Assembly (NCBI RefSeq): GCF_013623775.1
Contig: NZ_JABFAM010000004.1
Span: 124,001-188,000, forward strand
Reading direction: 5' to 3'
Source: Rufibacter sp. XAAS-G3-1
GTDB lineage: Bacteria; Bacteroidota; Bacteroidia; Cytophagales; Hymenobacteraceae
DNA: 64,000 nucleotides
A model generated the notes under the pieces. That model had not been told where the DNA came from and did no database searches. It was given only the letters and a program-made list of their open reading frames with translations. Position numbers and translations under genes: made by a program. Within the stretch, counting starts at the first letter, position 1, and each line of letters opens with the position of its first letter. Below are positions 30,284 to 40,645 of this stretch, in pieces.

Positions 30284-30889
30284 TTACTTAGAGTAAAGCT
30301 CGACAATCAGCTGTTCCTGAATTTTCTCAGGGATCTGATCACGCTGTGGATTAGAGATGTATTTACCGGCCATTTGACCGCCATCCCACTCTAACCAAGT
30401 GAAAGCGCGAGCATTACGTCCAGCCAGGCTGGTAGTAATAGCTTCTAATGATTTTGATTTCTCCCGTACACTTACCACATCACCAGGACGCAGGGTGTAA
30501 GAAGCAATGTTCACCACGTTTCCGTTAACTTGGATGTGGTTGTGGTTTACCAATTGACGGGCAGAACGTCTGGTAGGAGCAATACCTAAGCGGTATACAG
30601 TGTTGTCTAATCTTGCTTCTAACAAAGCCAGTAAGTTTTCACCGGTGATACCTGTTTTACGGGCTGCTTTGTCAAACAAGTTCTCAAACTGTTTCTCCAA
30701 TACACCGTAGATGTACTTCGCTTTTTGCTTCTCCATCAACTGGATGGCATATTCAGATTGCTTTTTTCTCCGACCACGACCGTGCATACCTGGACCGTAA
30801 GCTTTCTTAGCTAGGGCCTTGCTTGGTCCAAAAATTGGTTCGTTGTATCTTCTAGAGATTTTGCTCTTAGGGCCTGTGTATCTTGCCAT
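30284..30889 (-). CDS. rpsD: 30S ribosomal protein S4
   Basis: 201 residues; primary 16S rRNA binder. [21 protein letters not shown], an N-terminal region lacking the zinc Cys cluster of some species, the S4 RNA-binding domain [20 protein letters not shown] and [14 protein letters not shown], ending [18 protein letters not shown]. Between rpsK and rpoA. Confidence 0.98.
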   Translation of the reverse strand: MARYTGPKSKISRRYNEPIFGPSKALAKKAYGPGMHGRGRRKKQSEYAIQLMEKQKAKYIYGVLEKQFENLFDKAARKTGITGENLLALLEARLDNTVYRLGIAPTRRSARQLVNHNHIQVNGNVVNIASYTLRPGDVVSVREKSKSLEAITTSLAGRNARAFTWLEWDGGQMAGKYISNPQRDQIPEKIQEQLIVELYSK

Positions 30890-30910
30890 TTCTACTACTA
30901 AATAATATCC

Positions 30911-31303
30911 TTAAACTCTTCTGCGCTTTGGAGGACGACATCCGTTGTGAGGAAGTGGAGTCACATCTTTGATAGAAGTCACTTCAATACCTACATTTTG
31001 CATAGTCCGGATAGCAGACTCACGTCCAGCACCTGGGCCTTTTACAAACACTTCAGCCTTTCTCAATCCAGCTTCGTAAGCTACTTTACCGCAATCGGCA
31101 GCAGCCATTTGGGCAGCATAAGGAGTATTTTTCTTAGACCCTTTGAATCCCATTTTACCAGCAGAAGCCCAGGAGATCACCTGGCCGTTGATGTTGGTAA
31201 CAGAGATAATAATATTGTTGAAAGAAGCTTTGATGTGTACCTGACCAACAGGCTCCACCACAACCACGCGCTTCTTGGCTTTATCTTTTCTTTTCTGAGC
31301 CAT
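30911..31303 (-). CDS. rpsK: 30S ribosomal protein S11
   Basis: 130 residues; part of the platform near the mRNA exit. [55 protein letters not shown] and the C-terminal [15 protein letters not shown] are all as in the family. Confidence 0.98.
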   Translation of the reverse strand: MAQKRKDKAKKRVVVVEPVGQVHIKASFNNIIISVTNINGQVISWASAGKMGFKGSKKNTPYAAQMAAADCGKVAYEAGLRKAEVFVKGPGAGRESAIRTMQNVGIEVTSIKDVTPLPHNGCRPPKRRRV

Positions 31304-31313
31304 TGTCGTTTAA

Positions 31314-31691
31314 TTATTTAGATGCCTTCTTCTTGTTTGCAATAGTCTTACGCTTACCTTTTCTGGTTCTAGAGTTGTTTTTAGTTCTCTGCCCCCGTAC
31401 TGGTAAACCTTTTCTATGACGTAGACCCCGATAAGAACCAATGTCCATCAATCGCTTGATGTGCAATTGTACTTCAGAACGAAGAACACCTTCAACTTTG
31501 TGCTCAGAAGCAATGATGCTACGGATTTCTCCGGCTTCATCTTCACTCCAATCCTTCACCTTCTTGTCAAGATCCACCCCAGCCTTCACCAAAATAGACT
31601 GTGACAACTTGCGGCCAATACCGAAGATGTACGTCAAGGCAATTTCGCCTCTTTTGTTATCTGGAATATCAACTCCTGCTATTCTAGCCAT
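31314..31691 (-). CDS. rpsM: 30S ribosomal protein S13
   Basis: 125 residues; head protein contacting P-site tRNA and the 50S subunit. [49 protein letters not shown], and a basic tail [14 protein letters not shown]. Confidence 0.98.
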   Translation of the reverse strand: MARIAGVDIPDNKRGEIALTYIFGIGRKLSQSILVKAGVDLDKKVKDWSEDEAGEIRSIIASEHKVEGVLRSEVQLHIKRLMDIGSYRGLRHRKGLPVRGQRTKNNSRTRKGKRKTIANKKKASK

Positions 31692-31701
31692 GTTTTAAAA
31701 A

Positions 31702-31818
31702 TTAACCTTGTCTTTGTTTATAACGTGGATTCTTCTTGTTGATCACGTAAAGTTTGCCTTTACGTCTGATCACTTTGCAGTCTTCACTGCGCTTTTTAAC
31801 TGACGCTTTAACTTTCAT
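31702..31818 (-). CDS. rpmJ: 50S ribosomal protein L36
   Basis: 38 residues, read directly from the sequence: starts ATG at 31816-31818 ([20 protein letters not shown]) and ends NPRYKQRQG with TAA at 31702-31704. It is the short canonical L36, here with only the first Cys of the classical zinc set clearly kept (SEDCKV); the later Cys/His positions are replaced ([17 protein letters not shown]), the zinc-free form. Lies between infA and rpsM as in most bacteria. Confidence 0.95.
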   Translation of the reverse strand: MKVKASVKKRSEDCKVIRRKGKLYVINKKNPRYKQRQG

Positions 31819-31822
31819 CTGT

Positions 31823-32041
31823 TTATTTGTATCTGTAAACTATTCTGCCTTTACTAAGGTCGTAAGGAGACATTTCCAATTTCACTCTATCGCCGGGAAG
31901 AATTTTGATGTAGTGCATCCGCATCTTTCCGGAAATATGGGCAATAACTTGATGGCCATTTTCTAATTCTACCCGAAACATTGCATTGGATAGTGCCTCA
32001 ATGATGGTACCGTCTTGTTCGATGGAAGACTGTTTAGCCAT
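31823..32041 (-). CDS. infA: Translation initiation factor IF-1
   Basis: 72-residue S1/OB-fold protein that binds the ribosomal A site during initiation. [58 protein letters not shown] and VYRYK fit IF-1 exactly in length and motif. Four bases separate it from rpmJ and three from map. Confidence 0.98.
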   Translation of the reverse strand: MAKQSSIEQDGTIIEALSNAMFRVELENGHQVIAHISGKMRMHYIKILPGDRVKLEMSPYDLSKGRIVYRYK

Positions 32042-32044
32042 GTA

Positions 32045-32815
32045 TTAGTTTAGTGCTTTATCTATGTAATCAAAAGTAGTTAAAATCTCTGCTTTCCCTT
32101 TTCTCACCACAACTGTGTGTTCAAAATGGGCAGAAGGCTTTTTGTCTCTGGTACGGATAGTCCAACCATCGTTTTCCTGAACCACATAACGTGAGCCAAG
32201 GTTCACCATGGGCTCAATGGCAAGAACCAAACCGTCCTGAAGTTTCATTCCCTGCCCACGTTTACCGTAATTAGGAACTTCAGGGCTTTCATGTAAACTG
32301 CGGCCTAAGCCATGTCCCACCAGTTCCCTAACCACACCATATCCATATTGCTCAACATGCGACTGAATGGCATGACCAATATCACCAATACGTGCACCTA
32401 TCACCGCGTACTCAATGCCTTTGTATAAAGACTCTTTTGTGCGTTGAAGTAAGTCTTTCACTTCTAGGCTAACCTCGCCCACGGGATGCGTGTAGGCACT
32501 GTCACTATGGAAACCTTTAAAAAAAACTCCACAATCAATAGATACAATATCTCCTGATTGTAGAGCATAGGTACTAGGTATACCATGAACCACTTCAGAA
32601 TTCAAGCTGATGCATAAACTATGCTTAAATCCATTATATCCCTTGAACGAAGGAGAACCTCCGTTGTCTCTGATGAATTCTTCAGCGACAGAATCTAATT
32701 TTAAGGTAGTAACACCCTCAGCAATATGCTTGGAAACTTCACCATGCACTTGACTGAGGATGTTAGCACTTTGTGTAATAAGCTCGATTTCTTCTTCGGT
32801 CTTATATATGATCAT
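32045..32815 (-). CDS. map: Type I methionine aminopeptidase
   Basis: 256 residues; removes the initiator Met from new proteins. The five metal ligands are visible in order: Asp in VSIDCGVFFKGFHSDSAYT (both Asp residues), His in VGHGLGRSLHESP, Glu in AIEPMV and a final Glu near the HFEHTVVV region. Lies between secY and infA, a usual position in this operon. Confidence 0.97.
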   Translation of the reverse strand: MIIYKTEEEIELITQSANILSQVHGEVSKHIAEGVTTLKLDSVAEEFIRDNGGSPSFKGYNGFKHSLCISLNSEVVHGIPSTYALQSGDIVSIDCGVFFKGFHSDSAYTHPVGEVSLEVKDLLQRTKESLYKGIEYAVIGARIGDIGHAIQSHVEQYGYGVVRELVGHGLGRSLHESPEVPNYGKRGQGMKLQDGLVLAIEPMVNLGSRYVVQENDGWTIRTRDKKPSAHFEHTVVVRKGKAEILTTFDYIDKALN

Positions 32816-32818
32816 TCC

Positions 32819-34144
32819 TTAGGAAGCAACCGCTATGTTTTTTGAACGTCCTCTGAGTTTACCAGATTTCATCATGCCATCATAATGACGCATCAACAAA
32901 TAGCTCTCAATTTGGTTCAATGTATCTAAAACTACCCCTACCAAAATTATAAGAGACGTACCGCCAAAGAAGGCTGCAAATTCTCTTGTAATTCCAAACA
33001 ACATAGCAATGGATGGTAGAATAGCTATGATGGCTAAAAAGATAGCACCAGGTAACGTGATTCTGGTTAAAACCTCATCTATGTATTCTGATGTAGCCAA
33101 ACCAGGCTTGACTCCAGGCACAAATCCGCCACTTCTCTTTAAGTCATCAGAAATCTGGTTAGGATTCACACTGATGGCAGTGTAAAAGAAGGTAAAGATG
33201 ATAATCAGAACCGCAAATGACAAGTTGTACTGCCAAGAGGTATAATCAGAGAAAACGTTTCCAATCTCGTTGGCGAGATCACTTTCATTTCTCCAGAAGG
33301 AGGCAATCATGCCTGGTAAAAACATCAAAGACTGGGCAAAGATGATAGGCATTACACCTGCTGCATTCACCTTTAACGGAATAAATTGCCTCTGTCCTGC
33401 CTGTAAAGAAGCACTGCCTCCAACTTGCTTTGCGTATTGAACTGGTATTCTTCTAATGGCTTGTGTCAACATGACCACGCTCATCACCACAAAGAAGAGA
33501 ACAATCAATTCAATGATGAAAATAAGGGCACGGCCGAGTCCCAAAGCCAAAGCTTCCCCAACAAGTGCACCAGGGAGACGTGAAACAATCCCGATCATGA
33601 TTAACATGGAGATTCCGTTTCCAATACCTTTATCTGTGATTTTCTCACCCAACCACATACAGAACATTGTTCCGGCGGTAAGAATAATCATAGAAGAAAT
33701 CGTGAAAAGAGGACCCGCTACAGACGGATCAATCGCATCTGCGTTGATCGTTGCCAGGAAACCAACCGATTGCGCCAAGGTGATTACAATGGTAAGCACC
33801 CTGGTGTATTGGTTTATCTTCTTACGACCAGACTCTCCTTCTTTCTGCAATTTCTGAAAATAAGGAACTGCAATGGTTAGAAGCTGTAAAACGATGGAAG
33901 CAGAAATGTAGGGCATGATACCCAATGCAAAGATGGAAGCATTGCTGAATGCTCCACCTAAAAAGGCATCTAATAACCCTAAGATCCCTGCTGAATTACC
34001 TCCTAATAGATTTGGATCAATACCAGGTAAAACAACATAGGAACCTAATCTGAAAATTGCGATGAATCCTAAAGTATTTAGGATTCTAACTCGCAAATCT
34101 TCAATCGCAAAGATATTCTTAATCGTAGTAATCAGCTTCTTCAT
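32819..34144 (-). CDS. secY: Protein translocase subunit SecY
   Basis: 441 residues with about ten membrane segments; the channel of the Sec translocon. Key stretches: LGFIAIFRLGSYVVLPGIDP, FSNASIFALGIMPYISASI with the plug region just after TM1, IGNGISMLIMIGIV, LKVNAAGVMPIIFAQSLMF, FFYTAISVNPNQISDDLKRSG with the cytoplasmic loop RSGGFVPGVKPG, and the C-terminal tail MKSGKLRGRSKN. Works with SecE, encoded at 58685-58876 in this window. Confidence 0.98.
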   Translation of the reverse strand: MKKLITTIKNIFAIEDLRVRILNTLGFIAIFRLGSYVVLPGIDPNLLGGNSAGILGLLDAFLGGAFSNASIFALGIMPYISASIVLQLLTIAVPYFQKLQKEGESGRKKINQYTRVLTIVITLAQSVGFLATINADAIDPSVAGPLFTISSMIILTAGTMFCMWLGEKITDKGIGNGISMLIMIGIVSRLPGALVGEALALGLGRALIFIIELIVLFFVVMSVVMLTQAIRRIPVQYAKQVGGSASLQAGQRQFIPLKVNAAGVMPIIFAQSLMFLPGMIASFWRNESDLANEIGNVFSDYTSWQYNLSFAVLIIIFTFFYTAISVNPNQISDDLKRSGGFVPGVKPGLATSEYIDEVLTRITLPGAIFLAIIAILPSIAMLFGITREFAAFFGGTSLIILVGVVLDTLNQIESYLLMRHYDGMMKSGKLRGRSKNIAVAS

Positions 34145-34147
34145 CTG

Positions 34148-34594
34148 CTACAGAGTCACAACCTTGCCGCCTGCTTTTTCAATTGCCTCTACTGCAGTCT
34201 GAGAAAACGCATGCGCGTGAATTTCAATGGCAGTAGTTAATTCTCCTCTTCCAAGAACTTTGATATTGTCATTTTTAGAAGCTAAGCCGTTTTCACGCAA
34301 CACAGCGAAATCAATAACAGAAGATCCTGATTTGGTAGCTAAGTTTTGAAGAACATCAAGGTTAACGGCAGTATACTCTACACGGTTAATGTTCTTAAAA
34401 CCAAATTTAGGCACACGACGAACCAAAGGCATCTGGCCACCTTCAAATCCTGCTTTAGAGGAATAACCTGAGCGGGATTTAGCTCCTTTATGCCCACGGG
34501 TAGAAGTACCACCTCTACCAGAACCGGTACCCCGACCAATTCTCTTCCGGTTCTTTACAGAACCTTCAGCGGGTTTTAAATTACTTAAATTCAT
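34148..34594 (-). CDS. rplO: 50S ribosomal protein L15
   Basis: 148 residues. Glycine/arginine-rich N-terminus (KNRKRIGRGTGSGRGGTSTR, GHKGAKSRSGYSSKAGFEGG) and globular C-terminal part ending HAFSQTAVEAIEKAGGKVV. Directly upstream of secY with a 3-bp gap. Confidence 0.98.
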   Translation of the reverse strand: MNLSNLKPAEGSVKNRKRIGRGTGSGRGGTSTRGHKGAKSRSGYSSKAGFEGGQMPLVRRVPKFGFKNINRVEYTAVNLDVLQNLATKSGSSVIDFAVLRENGLASKNDNIKVLGRGELTTAIEIHAHAFSQTAVEAIEKAGGKVVTL

Positions 34595-34595
34595 T

Positions 34596-34775
34596 TTAGA
34601 CCTCTTTAATAGATACTAAATGTTGCACACTGTTAACCATTCCTGCAATCTGAGGAGTCAACTCTTTTGTTACAGTCTTATTGATTTTTCCAAGACCAAG
34701 CGCCTTCATGGTCTGCTTTTGTCTTCCAGGACGATCAATAATACTCTTGATCTGGGTGATTTCTACACTTGCCAT
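34596..34775 (-). CDS. rpmD: 50S ribosomal protein L30
   Basis: 59 residues, read directly: ATG at 34773-34775 begins MASVEITQIKSIIDRPGRQK; ALGLGKINKTV follows, and the protein ends MVNSVQHLVSIKEV with TAA at 34596. The RPGRQKQTMKALGLGK run is the L30 signature. One base separates its stop from the rplO start, and two bases separate it from rpsE. Confidence 0.96.
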   Translation of the reverse strand: MASVEITQIKSIIDRPGRQKQTMKALGLGKINKTVTKELTPQIAGMVNSVQHLVSIKEV

Positions 34776-34777
34776 AA

Positions 34778-35296
34778 TTACCCGTTGAATACACGTTGTA
34801 AACTGATTCCGCGTTGCTGAGCAACAACCAATGGATCGCGCATCTTAGACAGAGCATCAAAAGTAGCTTTCACCACGTTGTGCGGGTTAGAGGAACCTTT
34901 TGATTTAGCCAGTACATCTCTGATACCAGCACTGTCAAATACAGCACGCATCGCACCACCAGCGATAACACCGGTACCAGCTGCAGCAGGCTTGATCAAT
35001 ACAAACCCACCAGAGAATTTACCTTCCATAGAATGAGGAACAGTGTGCTTGAATAAAGGAACACGCACTAGGTTCTTCTTAGCATCATCAATACCCTTTG
35101 CAATAGCATCGGTTACCTCGTTTGCTTTACCTAAGCCGTATCCAACCACCCCGTTACCATCACCCACTACTACAATGGCAGAAAAACTGAATCTTCTACC
35201 ACCTTTCACCACCTTAGCAACACGGTTGATAGCTACAACGCGTTCTTTCAGCTCTATTTCACTAGCTTTTACGCTTCTGATATTTAATTTAGACAT
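34778..35296 (-). CDS. rpsE: 30S ribosomal protein S5
   Basis: 172 residues; involved in decoding accuracy. [58 protein letters not shown] and [19 protein letters not shown] are standard. Confidence 0.98.
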   Translation of the reverse strand: MSKLNIRSVKASEIELKERVVAINRVAKVVKGGRRFSFSAIVVVGDGNGVVGYGLGKANEVTDAIAKGIDDAKKNLVRVPLFKHTVPHSMEGKFSGGFVLIKPAAAGTGVIAGGAMRAVFDSAGIRDVLAKSKGSSNPHNVVKATFDALSKMRDPLVVAQQRGISLQRVFNG

Positions 35297-35300
35297 GTTC

Positions 35301-35654
35301 TTAGAATTTTAGACCCGCTTCGCGAGCCCCTTCTGCTAATGATTTAACACGACCATGGTACAGATAACCACCTCTGTCGAATACAACTTCGGTAATACCT
35401 TGTTCCAAAGCTTTAGCTGCAATGTCACGTCCTACCGAAGAAGATGATTCACTCTTGGTTCCAGTGACTCCGCCTTCACTTACAGAAGAGGAAGAACTTG
35501 CTAATGTAACACCATTCACATCATCAATCAGCTGCGCATAAATAAACTTATTGCTTCTGAAGACAGACAGACGGGGACGCTGAGCTGTACCAGACACCTT
35601 GTTACGGATGCTGCGACGAATTCTCAGTCTTCTTTTTGCTTTATCGAATGCCAT
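35301..35654 (-). CDS. rplR: 50S ribosomal protein L18
   Basis: 117 residues; binds 5S r[40 protein letters not shown], a Ser-rich insert ([11 protein letters not shown]), and [20 protein letters not shown] at the C-terminus. Confidence 0.97.
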   Translation of the reverse strand: MAFDKAKRRLRIRRSIRNKVSGTAQRPRLSVFRSNKFIYAQLIDDVNGVTLASSSSSVSEGGVTGTKSESSSSVGRDIAAKALEQGITEVVFDRGGYLYHGRVKSLAEGAREAGLKF

Positions 35655-35662
35655 TTTCTTTC

Positions 35663-36217
35663 TTATTTAGAAGCAGTTTTACCAGCTTTTCTTCTAACAA
35701 CCTCACCCACGAAACGAATACCTTTGCCTTTGTAAGGCTCAACTTTCCGTAATGACCGGATTTTGGCAGCTACCTGACCAATTAACTGCTTATCGATACC
35801 CTCTAAGGTAATTAGAGGAGCTTTACCTTTCTCGGTTACTGCTACTGCAGAAATCTCAGGAGGTAAACCCACGTAAATGTTGTGTGAATAACCTAACGCA
35901 AGCTCTAAATTCTGGCCTACGGTAGTGGCTTTGAAACCAACCCCTACCAATTCCAAAGAAAGCTTATACCCTGTGCTAACCCCAACAATCATGTTGTTGA
36001 TGATAGAACGATACAAACCATGTAGTGCTTTGTGTCTTTTTTGCTCTGTTGGACGAGTTACGGTAAGTACCCCATCCTCTATAGCAACAGTTATGTCCGT
36101 ATCAACTTGTGAAGAAAGAGATCCTTTAGGCCCTTTCACTGTAACCAGGTTATCCTGGTTAACCAACACCTCTACACCTTGTGGGAGCGTGATTGGCAGT
36201 TTTCCTATCCGCGACAT
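35663..36217 (-). CDS. rplF: 50S ribosomal protein L6
   Basis: 184 residues; two related domains near the factor-binding site. [48 protein letters not shown] and the signature [21 protein letters not shown]. Confidence 0.98.
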   Translation of the reverse strand: MSRIGKLPITLPQGVEVLVNQDNLVTVKGPKGSLSSQVDTDITVAIEDGVLTVTRPTEQKRHKALHGLYRSIINNMIVGVSTGYKLSLELVGVGFKATTVGQNLELALGYSHNIYVGLPPEISAVAVTEKGKAPLITLEGIDKQLIGQVAAKIRSLRKVEPYKGKGIRFVGEVVRRKAGKTASK

Positions 36218-36227
36218 ATCTTCTTAC

Positions 36228-36626
36228 TTAATACACGTAACACAATACTTCACCACCTACATTAAGGCCTTTGGCCTCTTTGTCTGTGATGACACCTTTG
36301 GAGGTTGACAGGATGGCTACGCCATATCCATTCAACACACGTGGCATCTCATCAAGATGCACATATTTACGGAGTCCCGGCTTACTGACTCTCTCAAGCT
36401 TCACGATAGCAGACTGCTTGGTTGCTGGATCATACTTCAAGGCAATCTTGATGGAACCCTGAACTGAACTATCATCGAACTTGTAACTCTGGATATAACC
36501 TTTCTCGTATAGAACCTTGGTTAATTCCTTTTTGATATTGCTAGCCGGAATTTCAACTACCCGGTGATTTGCCTTGATGGCATTCCGTAGTCTAGTTAAA
36601 TAATCTGCTATCGGATCTGAATGCAT
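36228..36626 (-). CDS. rpsH: 30S ribosomal protein S8
   Basis: 132 residues; binds 16S helix 21. DPIADYLTRLRNAIKANHR, VEIPASNIKKELTKVLYEKG, RVSKPGLRKYVHLDEMPRVL, GYGVAILSTSKGVITDKEA. A promoter box sits in the 86-bp gap before it. Confidence 0.98.
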   Translation of the reverse strand: MHSDPIADYLTRLRNAIKANHRVVEIPASNIKKELTKVLYEKGYIQSYKFDDSSVQGSIKIALKYDPATKQSAIVKLERVSKPGLRKYVHLDEMPRVLNGYGVAILSTSKGVITDKEAKGLNVGGEVLCYVY

Positions 36627-36665
36627 TAGACTATAATTTTAGATTCCGCTCTTTTTAAGGAGCCG

Positions 36666-36673
36666 CAAAGATA
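36666..36673 (-). promoter_or_regulatory. Internal promoter box between rpsN and rpsH
   Basis: On the minus strand TATCTTTG, an exact TAnnTTTG -7 box, in the only sizeable gap (86 bp) of the rplC-rplQ run. The -33 element is weak (TTA in place of TTG). It would start an internal transcript about 30 nt before rpsH. Confidence 0.5.
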
Positions 36674-36712
36674 CTAATGTTTTCCTAACTATAATAATGA
36701 TAGGAGTAATAA

Positions 36713-36982
36713 TTACCAACTAGCCTTCGTTACCCCAGGAATCTTGCCGGCAGAAGCCATCTCTCTGAATGTAACGCGAGAGATGCCAAACTTTCTCATA
36801 TAGCCTCTTGGACGCCCGGTTAATTTGCATCTGTTGTGCAACCGAACTGGAGAAGCATCTTTTGGCAACTTATCTAGAGCTTCGTAATCGCCAGCAGCTT
36901 TTAACTGAGCTCTTTTAGTTGCAAACTTGGCAACTAACTTTTGTCTCTTAAGCTCTCTTGCTTTCGCTGATTCTTTAGCCAT
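36713..36982 (-). CDS. rpsN: 30S ribosomal protein S14
   Basis: 89 residues, the longer zinc-free type. [58 protein letters not shown]. Zinc-binding CxxC pairs of the short form are absent. Confidence 0.98.
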   Translation of the reverse strand: MAKESAKARELKRQKLVAKFATKRAQLKAAGDYEALDKLPKDASPVRLHNRCKLTGRPRGYMRKFGISRVTFREMASAGKIPGVTKASW

Positions 36983-36986
36983 TTTC

Positions 36987-37538
36987 TTATTTCTTTAAAT
37001 TTGCGAATGGTAAACCAAAACCTTTCAATAACTCAAGGCTTTCTTCGTCTGTAGAAGCAGTGGTGACAAAAGTGATGTCCATACCAGCAATAGACTTAAT
37101 CTTGTCAATGCTGATCTCAGGGAAGATGATTTGCTCTTTTACCCCTAAGGTATAGTTACCACGTCCGTCAAAACCTTTATCGCTGATACCTTTAAAGTCA
37201 CGTACCCTTGGAAGTGCAATTGTTACCAAACGATCCAGGAACTCGTACATCTTCTCCCCACGCAAGGTCACGCGGGCACCAATGGGCATTCCTTCTCTCA
37301 ACTTGAAGTTAGAGATAGAGTTTTTAGCTTTGGTTTGTACTGCTTTCTGACCTGCAATGATAGTAAGTTCATCAACTCCAATGTCAACTAGCTTCTTATC
37401 TGCCACGGCATTACCAATACCTCTGTTAATGCTGATTTTGGTAATCTTAGGCACTTGCATTATGCTCTTGTATTGAAATTTCTCTTTCAATGCAGGCACA
37501 ATCTCCTTTGAATATTTATCTTTTAGTCTAGCTGCCAT
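36987..37538 (-). CDS. rplE: 50S ribosomal protein L5
   Basis: 183 residues; binds 5S rRNA and contacts P-site t[27 protein letters not shown]-like [57 protein letters not shown]. Confidence 0.98.
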   Translation of the reverse strand: MAARLKDKYSKEIVPALKEKFQYKSIMQVPKITKISINRGIGNAVADKKLVDIGVDELTIIAGQKAVQTKAKNSISNFKLREGMPIGARVTLRGEKMYEFLDRLVTIALPRVRDFKGISDKGFDGRGNYTLGVKEQIIFPEISIDKIKSIAGMDITFVTTASTDEESLELLKGFGLPFANLKK

Positions 37539-37539
37539 G

Positions 37540-37863
37540 TTAGATTAAGTTTCCAGTTTTTTTGGAATAACGTTGAAGCTTACCATCGTCGTTCAGCTTC
37601 TTACCAGTTCTTGTGGCAACATTTGTAGCAGGTTCTACCAACATCACATTGCTTGCATGAATGGGAGCTTCCAACTTAACGATACCACCGTTAGGATTAT
37701 TAGCGCTTGGCTTTTGGTGTTTAGATACCAGGTTCAAACCTTCAACCACAACCTTTTGCTTGTCTGTGAGCACAGAAGTTACAGTACCAGTTTTCCCTTT
37801 ATCATCACCAGCGATCACTTTCACAGTGTCGCCTTTCTTCACATGAAGTTTATGCTTTGACAT
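37540..37863 (-). CDS. rplX: 50S ribosomal protein L24
   Basis: 107 residues; assembly initiator protein. [20 protein letters not shown] with the KOW motif, [34 protein letters not shown] and [20 protein letters not shown]. Confidence 0.97.
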   Translation of the reverse strand: MSKHKLHVKKGDTVKVIAGDDKGKTGTVTSVLTDKQKVVVEGLNLVSKHQKPSANNPNGGIVKLEAPIHASNVMLVEPATNVATRTGKKLNDDGKLQRYSKKTGNLI

Positions 37864-37883
37864 CTTGTTTTCTCTTCTCGTGT

Positions 37884-38252
37884 TTATATTACTTCAGGAG
37901 CCAAAGAAACAATTTTCATAAACTGTCTTTCGCGCAACTCACGGGCAACTGGCCCAAAGATACGCGTACCACGTGGCTCATCGTTGTTGTTCAATAACAC
38001 CGCGGCGTTATCATCAAAACGAATATAAGATCCATCTTTACGACGTACCTCTTTCTTGGTGCGAACAATCACAGCTTTGTGAACAGTTCCCTTTTTTACG
38101 TTTCCTGAGGAAAGAGCAGATTTTACGGTAACAACAATTTTATCACCAACAGAGGCGTATTTTTTTCCTGTTCCACCCAGTACCCGGATGCACAGAACCT
38201 CTTTTGCTCCGCTGTTATCAGCAACAGTAAGTCTTGATTCTTGTTGTATCAT
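37884..38252 (-). CDS. rplN: 50S ribosomal protein L14
   Basis: 122 residues. [58 protein letters not shown] and [20 protein letters not shown] are typical. Confidence 0.98.
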   Translation of the reverse strand: MIQQESRLTVADNSGAKEVLCIRVLGGTGKKYASVGDKIVVTVKSALSSGNVKKGTVHKAVIVRTKKEVRRKDGSYIRFDDNAAVLLNNNDEPRGTRIFGPVARELRERQFMKIVSLAPEVI

Positions 38253-38253
38253 C

Positions 38254-38511
38254 TTATTTAGCTCTTTCTACGATTTCAATTAAGCGCCAGCACTTGTTCT
38301 TGCTCAAAGGTCTGGTTTCCATGATGCGCACAGTATCACCTATACCGCACTCGTTGTTCTCATCATGTGCCATGAACTTCTTGGACTTGGTAACAAACTT
38401 CCCGTAAATAGGGTGTTTTACTTTGCTTTCCACAATAACAGTAATGGATTTCTCCATCTTGTTACTAACCACGCGTCCAGTTTTTTCTTTTCTTAGATTT
38501 CTCGTCTCCAT
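38254..38511 (-). CDS. rpsQ: 30S ribosomal protein S17
   Basis: 85 residues; primary 16S binder. [38 protein letters not shown], and [20 protein letters not shown]. Confidence 0.98.
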   Translation of the reverse strand: METRNLRKEKTGRVVSNKMEKSITVIVESKVKHPIYGKFVTKSKKFMAHDENNECGIGDTVRIMETRPLSKNKCWRLIEIVERAK

Positions 38512-38522
38512 GGTTTTCTATT

Positions 38523-38717
38523 TTAGCCATTGAGCTCTAGAGAGCGCAGTTGCGTTTCTAGTCTGGCGATGGTTTTTCTTGTAATCTTAATTCTGGATGG
38601 ATTCTCAAGCGGAGAGATAGCGTGAGCAAACTTCAAGTTCACTAAGTTGTTTCTCTCGGTTGAAAGTTGCTCTTTCACTTCATTAAGTGAAAGAGCTTTG
38701 ATTTCTGACTGTTTCAT
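38523..38717 (-). CDS. rpmC: 50S ribosomal protein L29
   Basis: 64 residues, helical hairpin near the exit tunnel. MKQSEIKALSLNEVKEQLST, RNNLVNLKFAHAISPLENPS and ITRKTIARLETQLRSLE. Confidence 0.97.
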   Translation of the reverse strand: MKQSEIKALSLNEVKEQLSTERNNLVNLKFAHAISPLENPSRIKITRKTIARLETQLRSLELNG

Positions 38718-38719
38718 GA

Positions 38720-39142
38720 CTATTTCTCAACGTAATCTCTACGTACTACAAACTTAGTTCTCACTGGAAGCTTTTGAGCAGCCAGTCGTAAAGACTCTTG
38801 AGCTACTTCTAGCGTCACGCCATCAGATTCAAACATGATGGTACCTGGTTTCACTACGGCTACCCAGTACTCTGGAGATCCTTTACCCTTACCCATCCGA
38901 ACCTCTGCAGGCTTTTTAGTGATAGGTTTGTCAGGGAAAATACGAATCCATACTTGGCCTTCCCGTTTCATAGCGCGCGTCATCGCGATACGAGCTGCCT
39001 CAATCTGGCGAGCGGTGATCCAAGAGGCTTCTAATGATTTGATGGCGAAAGATCCAAAGGAAATGGTGCTCCCTCTGTGCGCCAGGCCGGTTACCCGTCC
39101 TTTTTGCATCTTTCTATATTTAGTTCTTTTCGGCTGTAACAT
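38720..39142 (-). CDS. rplP: 50S ribosomal protein L16
   Basis: 140 residues; near the peptidyl transferase centre. [60 protein letters not shown] and [20 protein letters not shown]. Confidence 0.98.
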   Translation of the reverse strand: MLQPKRTKYRKMQKGRVTGLAHRGSTISFGSFAIKSLEASWITARQIEAARIAMTRAMKREGQVWIRIFPDKPITKKPAEVRMGKGKGSPEYWVAVVKPGTIMFESDGVTLEVAQESLRLAAQKLPVRTKFVVRRDYVEK

Positions 39143-39168
39143 TTCTTAAATTCCTAAAAGTTGAACAA

Positions 39169-39972
39169 CTACTTGCGCTTGTTAGGTCCACCCCCGCCGC
39201 GCTTTTGGTTGGAATCACCAGGACGCTTGTTGCGGTTGTTGTCTCTACGGTCGCCGCGGTCATTGCCACCTCTCTCGCCTCTTTCGTTGCGAGGGCCTGC
39301 AGATTGACCACCACTTTGTTGACCTGCATTAGGAGATAAGTCACGCTTACCGAATACTTCTCCCTTGAAGATCCACACTTTGATACCCAGTTTACCGTAC
39401 ACGGTCTGAGCTTCTGATAAAGCATAATCAATATCAGCTCTCAAAGTATGCAAAGGAGTACGTCCTTCTTTGTAGTGCTCTGTACGAGCCATCTCAGCAC
39501 CGCCTAAACGACCTGATACTTGAATTTTGATACCTTCAGCACCAACTCTCAAAGCAGAAGCAATTGCTTGTTTCATAGCTCTTCTGAAAGAGATACGCGC
39601 TTGCAATTGTTGCGCCACTGATTCACCCACCAATTTAGCGTCCAGTTCTGGACGTTTAATTTCGAAGATGTTAATCTGAACATCTTTGTTGGTGATTTTC
39701 TTCAGCTCTTCTTTGATCTTATCAACCTCAGCACCACCTTTTCCAATAACCACGCCTGGACGGGCAGTGTTAATGGTGATGGTGATCCTTTTAAGTGTTC
39801 TTTCGATGATGATTTTGGAAATACCTCCTTTTGGAATACGGGCAAGGATGTATTTACGGATCTTCTCGTCTTCGATCAGTTTATCAGCGAAATCCTTTCC
39901 TCCGAACCAATTAGAGTCCCAGCCTTTAACAATACCTAGTCTTAGGCCTACTGGATTAACTTTTTGTCCCAT
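39169..39972 (-). CDS. rpsC: 30S ribosomal protein S3 with Gly/Arg/Asn-rich tail
   Basis: 267 residues; mRNA entry site protein. Canonical body with [20 protein letters not shown], the KH region [56 protein letters not shown] and [20 protein letters not shown]. The last 50 or so residues form a low-complexity basic tail ([32 protein letters not shown]) beyond the E. coli-type end. Such tails are commonly seen in this phylum. Confidence 0.98.
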   Translation of the reverse strand: MGQKVNPVGLRLGIVKGWDSNWFGGKDFADKLIEDEKIRKYILARIPKGGISKIIIERTLKRITITINTARPGVVIGKGGAEVDKIKEELKKITNKDVQINIFEIKRPELDAKLVGESVAQQLQARISFRRAMKQAIASALRVGAEGIKIQVSGRLGGAEMARTEHYKEGRTPLHTLRADIDYALSEAQTVYGKLGIKVWIFKGEVFGKRDLSPNAGQQSGGQSAGPRNERGERGGNDRGDRRDNNRNKRPGDSNQKRGGGGPNKRK

Positions 39973-39977
39973 TTTAA

Positions 39978-40364
39978 CTATTTGGCTTCGTTAGAGGTAG
40001 ATGTTTCAACTGTCTCCACTTCCACTTTAGAATCAATCACAAGTGTTACGTGGTTAGATCTCTTTCTGATTCTGTGGCCACGGCCCTGAGGAGCAGGACG
40101 CAAGCGCTTCAGCATCTTTCCTTCATCTACTCTAATCTCTTTAATATATAGATTAGCATCTTCAATGCGGGCATCTTCATTTGCTGCTTGCCAGTTAGAT
40201 AAAGCAGATAAAAGAAGTTTCTCCAGTTTTGGAGCGCCAGCATTTGGAGTAAATTTCAGTAAACCTAACGCCTGGGTAACTCTTTTACCGCGGATCAAGT
40301 TCGCTACCAGCCTCATCTTACGCGGTGAGCTTGGCACATTATTTAATTTCGCAACCGCTTCCAT
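39978..40364 (-). CDS. rplV: 50S ribosomal protein L22
   Basis: 128 residues; exit-tunnel constriction protein. [58 protein letters not shown] and [11 protein letters not shown]. Overlaps the rpsS stop by one base (TAATG type). Confidence 0.98.
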   Translation of the reverse strand: MEAVAKLNNVPSSPRKMRLVANLIRGKRVTQALGLLKFTPNAGAPKLEKLLLSALSNWQAANEDARIEDANLYIKEIRVDEGKMLKRLRPAPQGRGHRIRKRSNHVTLVIDSKVEVETVETSTSNEAK

Positions 40365-40642
40365 TATCTTTTACCTTTATCTTTCTTAGCAATATGGCCT
40401 CTGAAGTTTCGGGTAGGAGCGAATTCGCCTAATTTGTGACCTACCATGTTTTCTGTTACATACACCGGAATAAACTTATTCCCGTTGTGTACAGCAAACG
40501 TATGACCTACGAAATCTGGAGAGATCATGGAACGGCGTGACCAGGTTTTGATTACTGCCTTTTTCCCAGACTCATCCATCGTCTGCACTTTTCTATCGAG
40601 CCTGTAGTCAATATAAGGCCCTTTTTTTAATGATCTTGCCAT
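40364..40642 (-). CDS. rpsS: 30S ribosomal protein S19
   Basis: 92 residues; head protein. [60 protein letters not shown] and [20 protein letters not shown]. Confidence 0.98.
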   Translation of the reverse strand: MARSLKKGPYIDYRLDRKVQTMDESGKKAVIKTWSRRSMISPDFVGHTFAVHNGNKFIPVYVTENMVGHKLGEFAPTRNFRGHIAKKDKGKR

Positions 40643-40645
40643 TAC

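Noticed and set aside
39120-39431. Alternative frame inside rpsC tail
   Set aside because: Shadow of the low-complexity S3 tail; no independent support.
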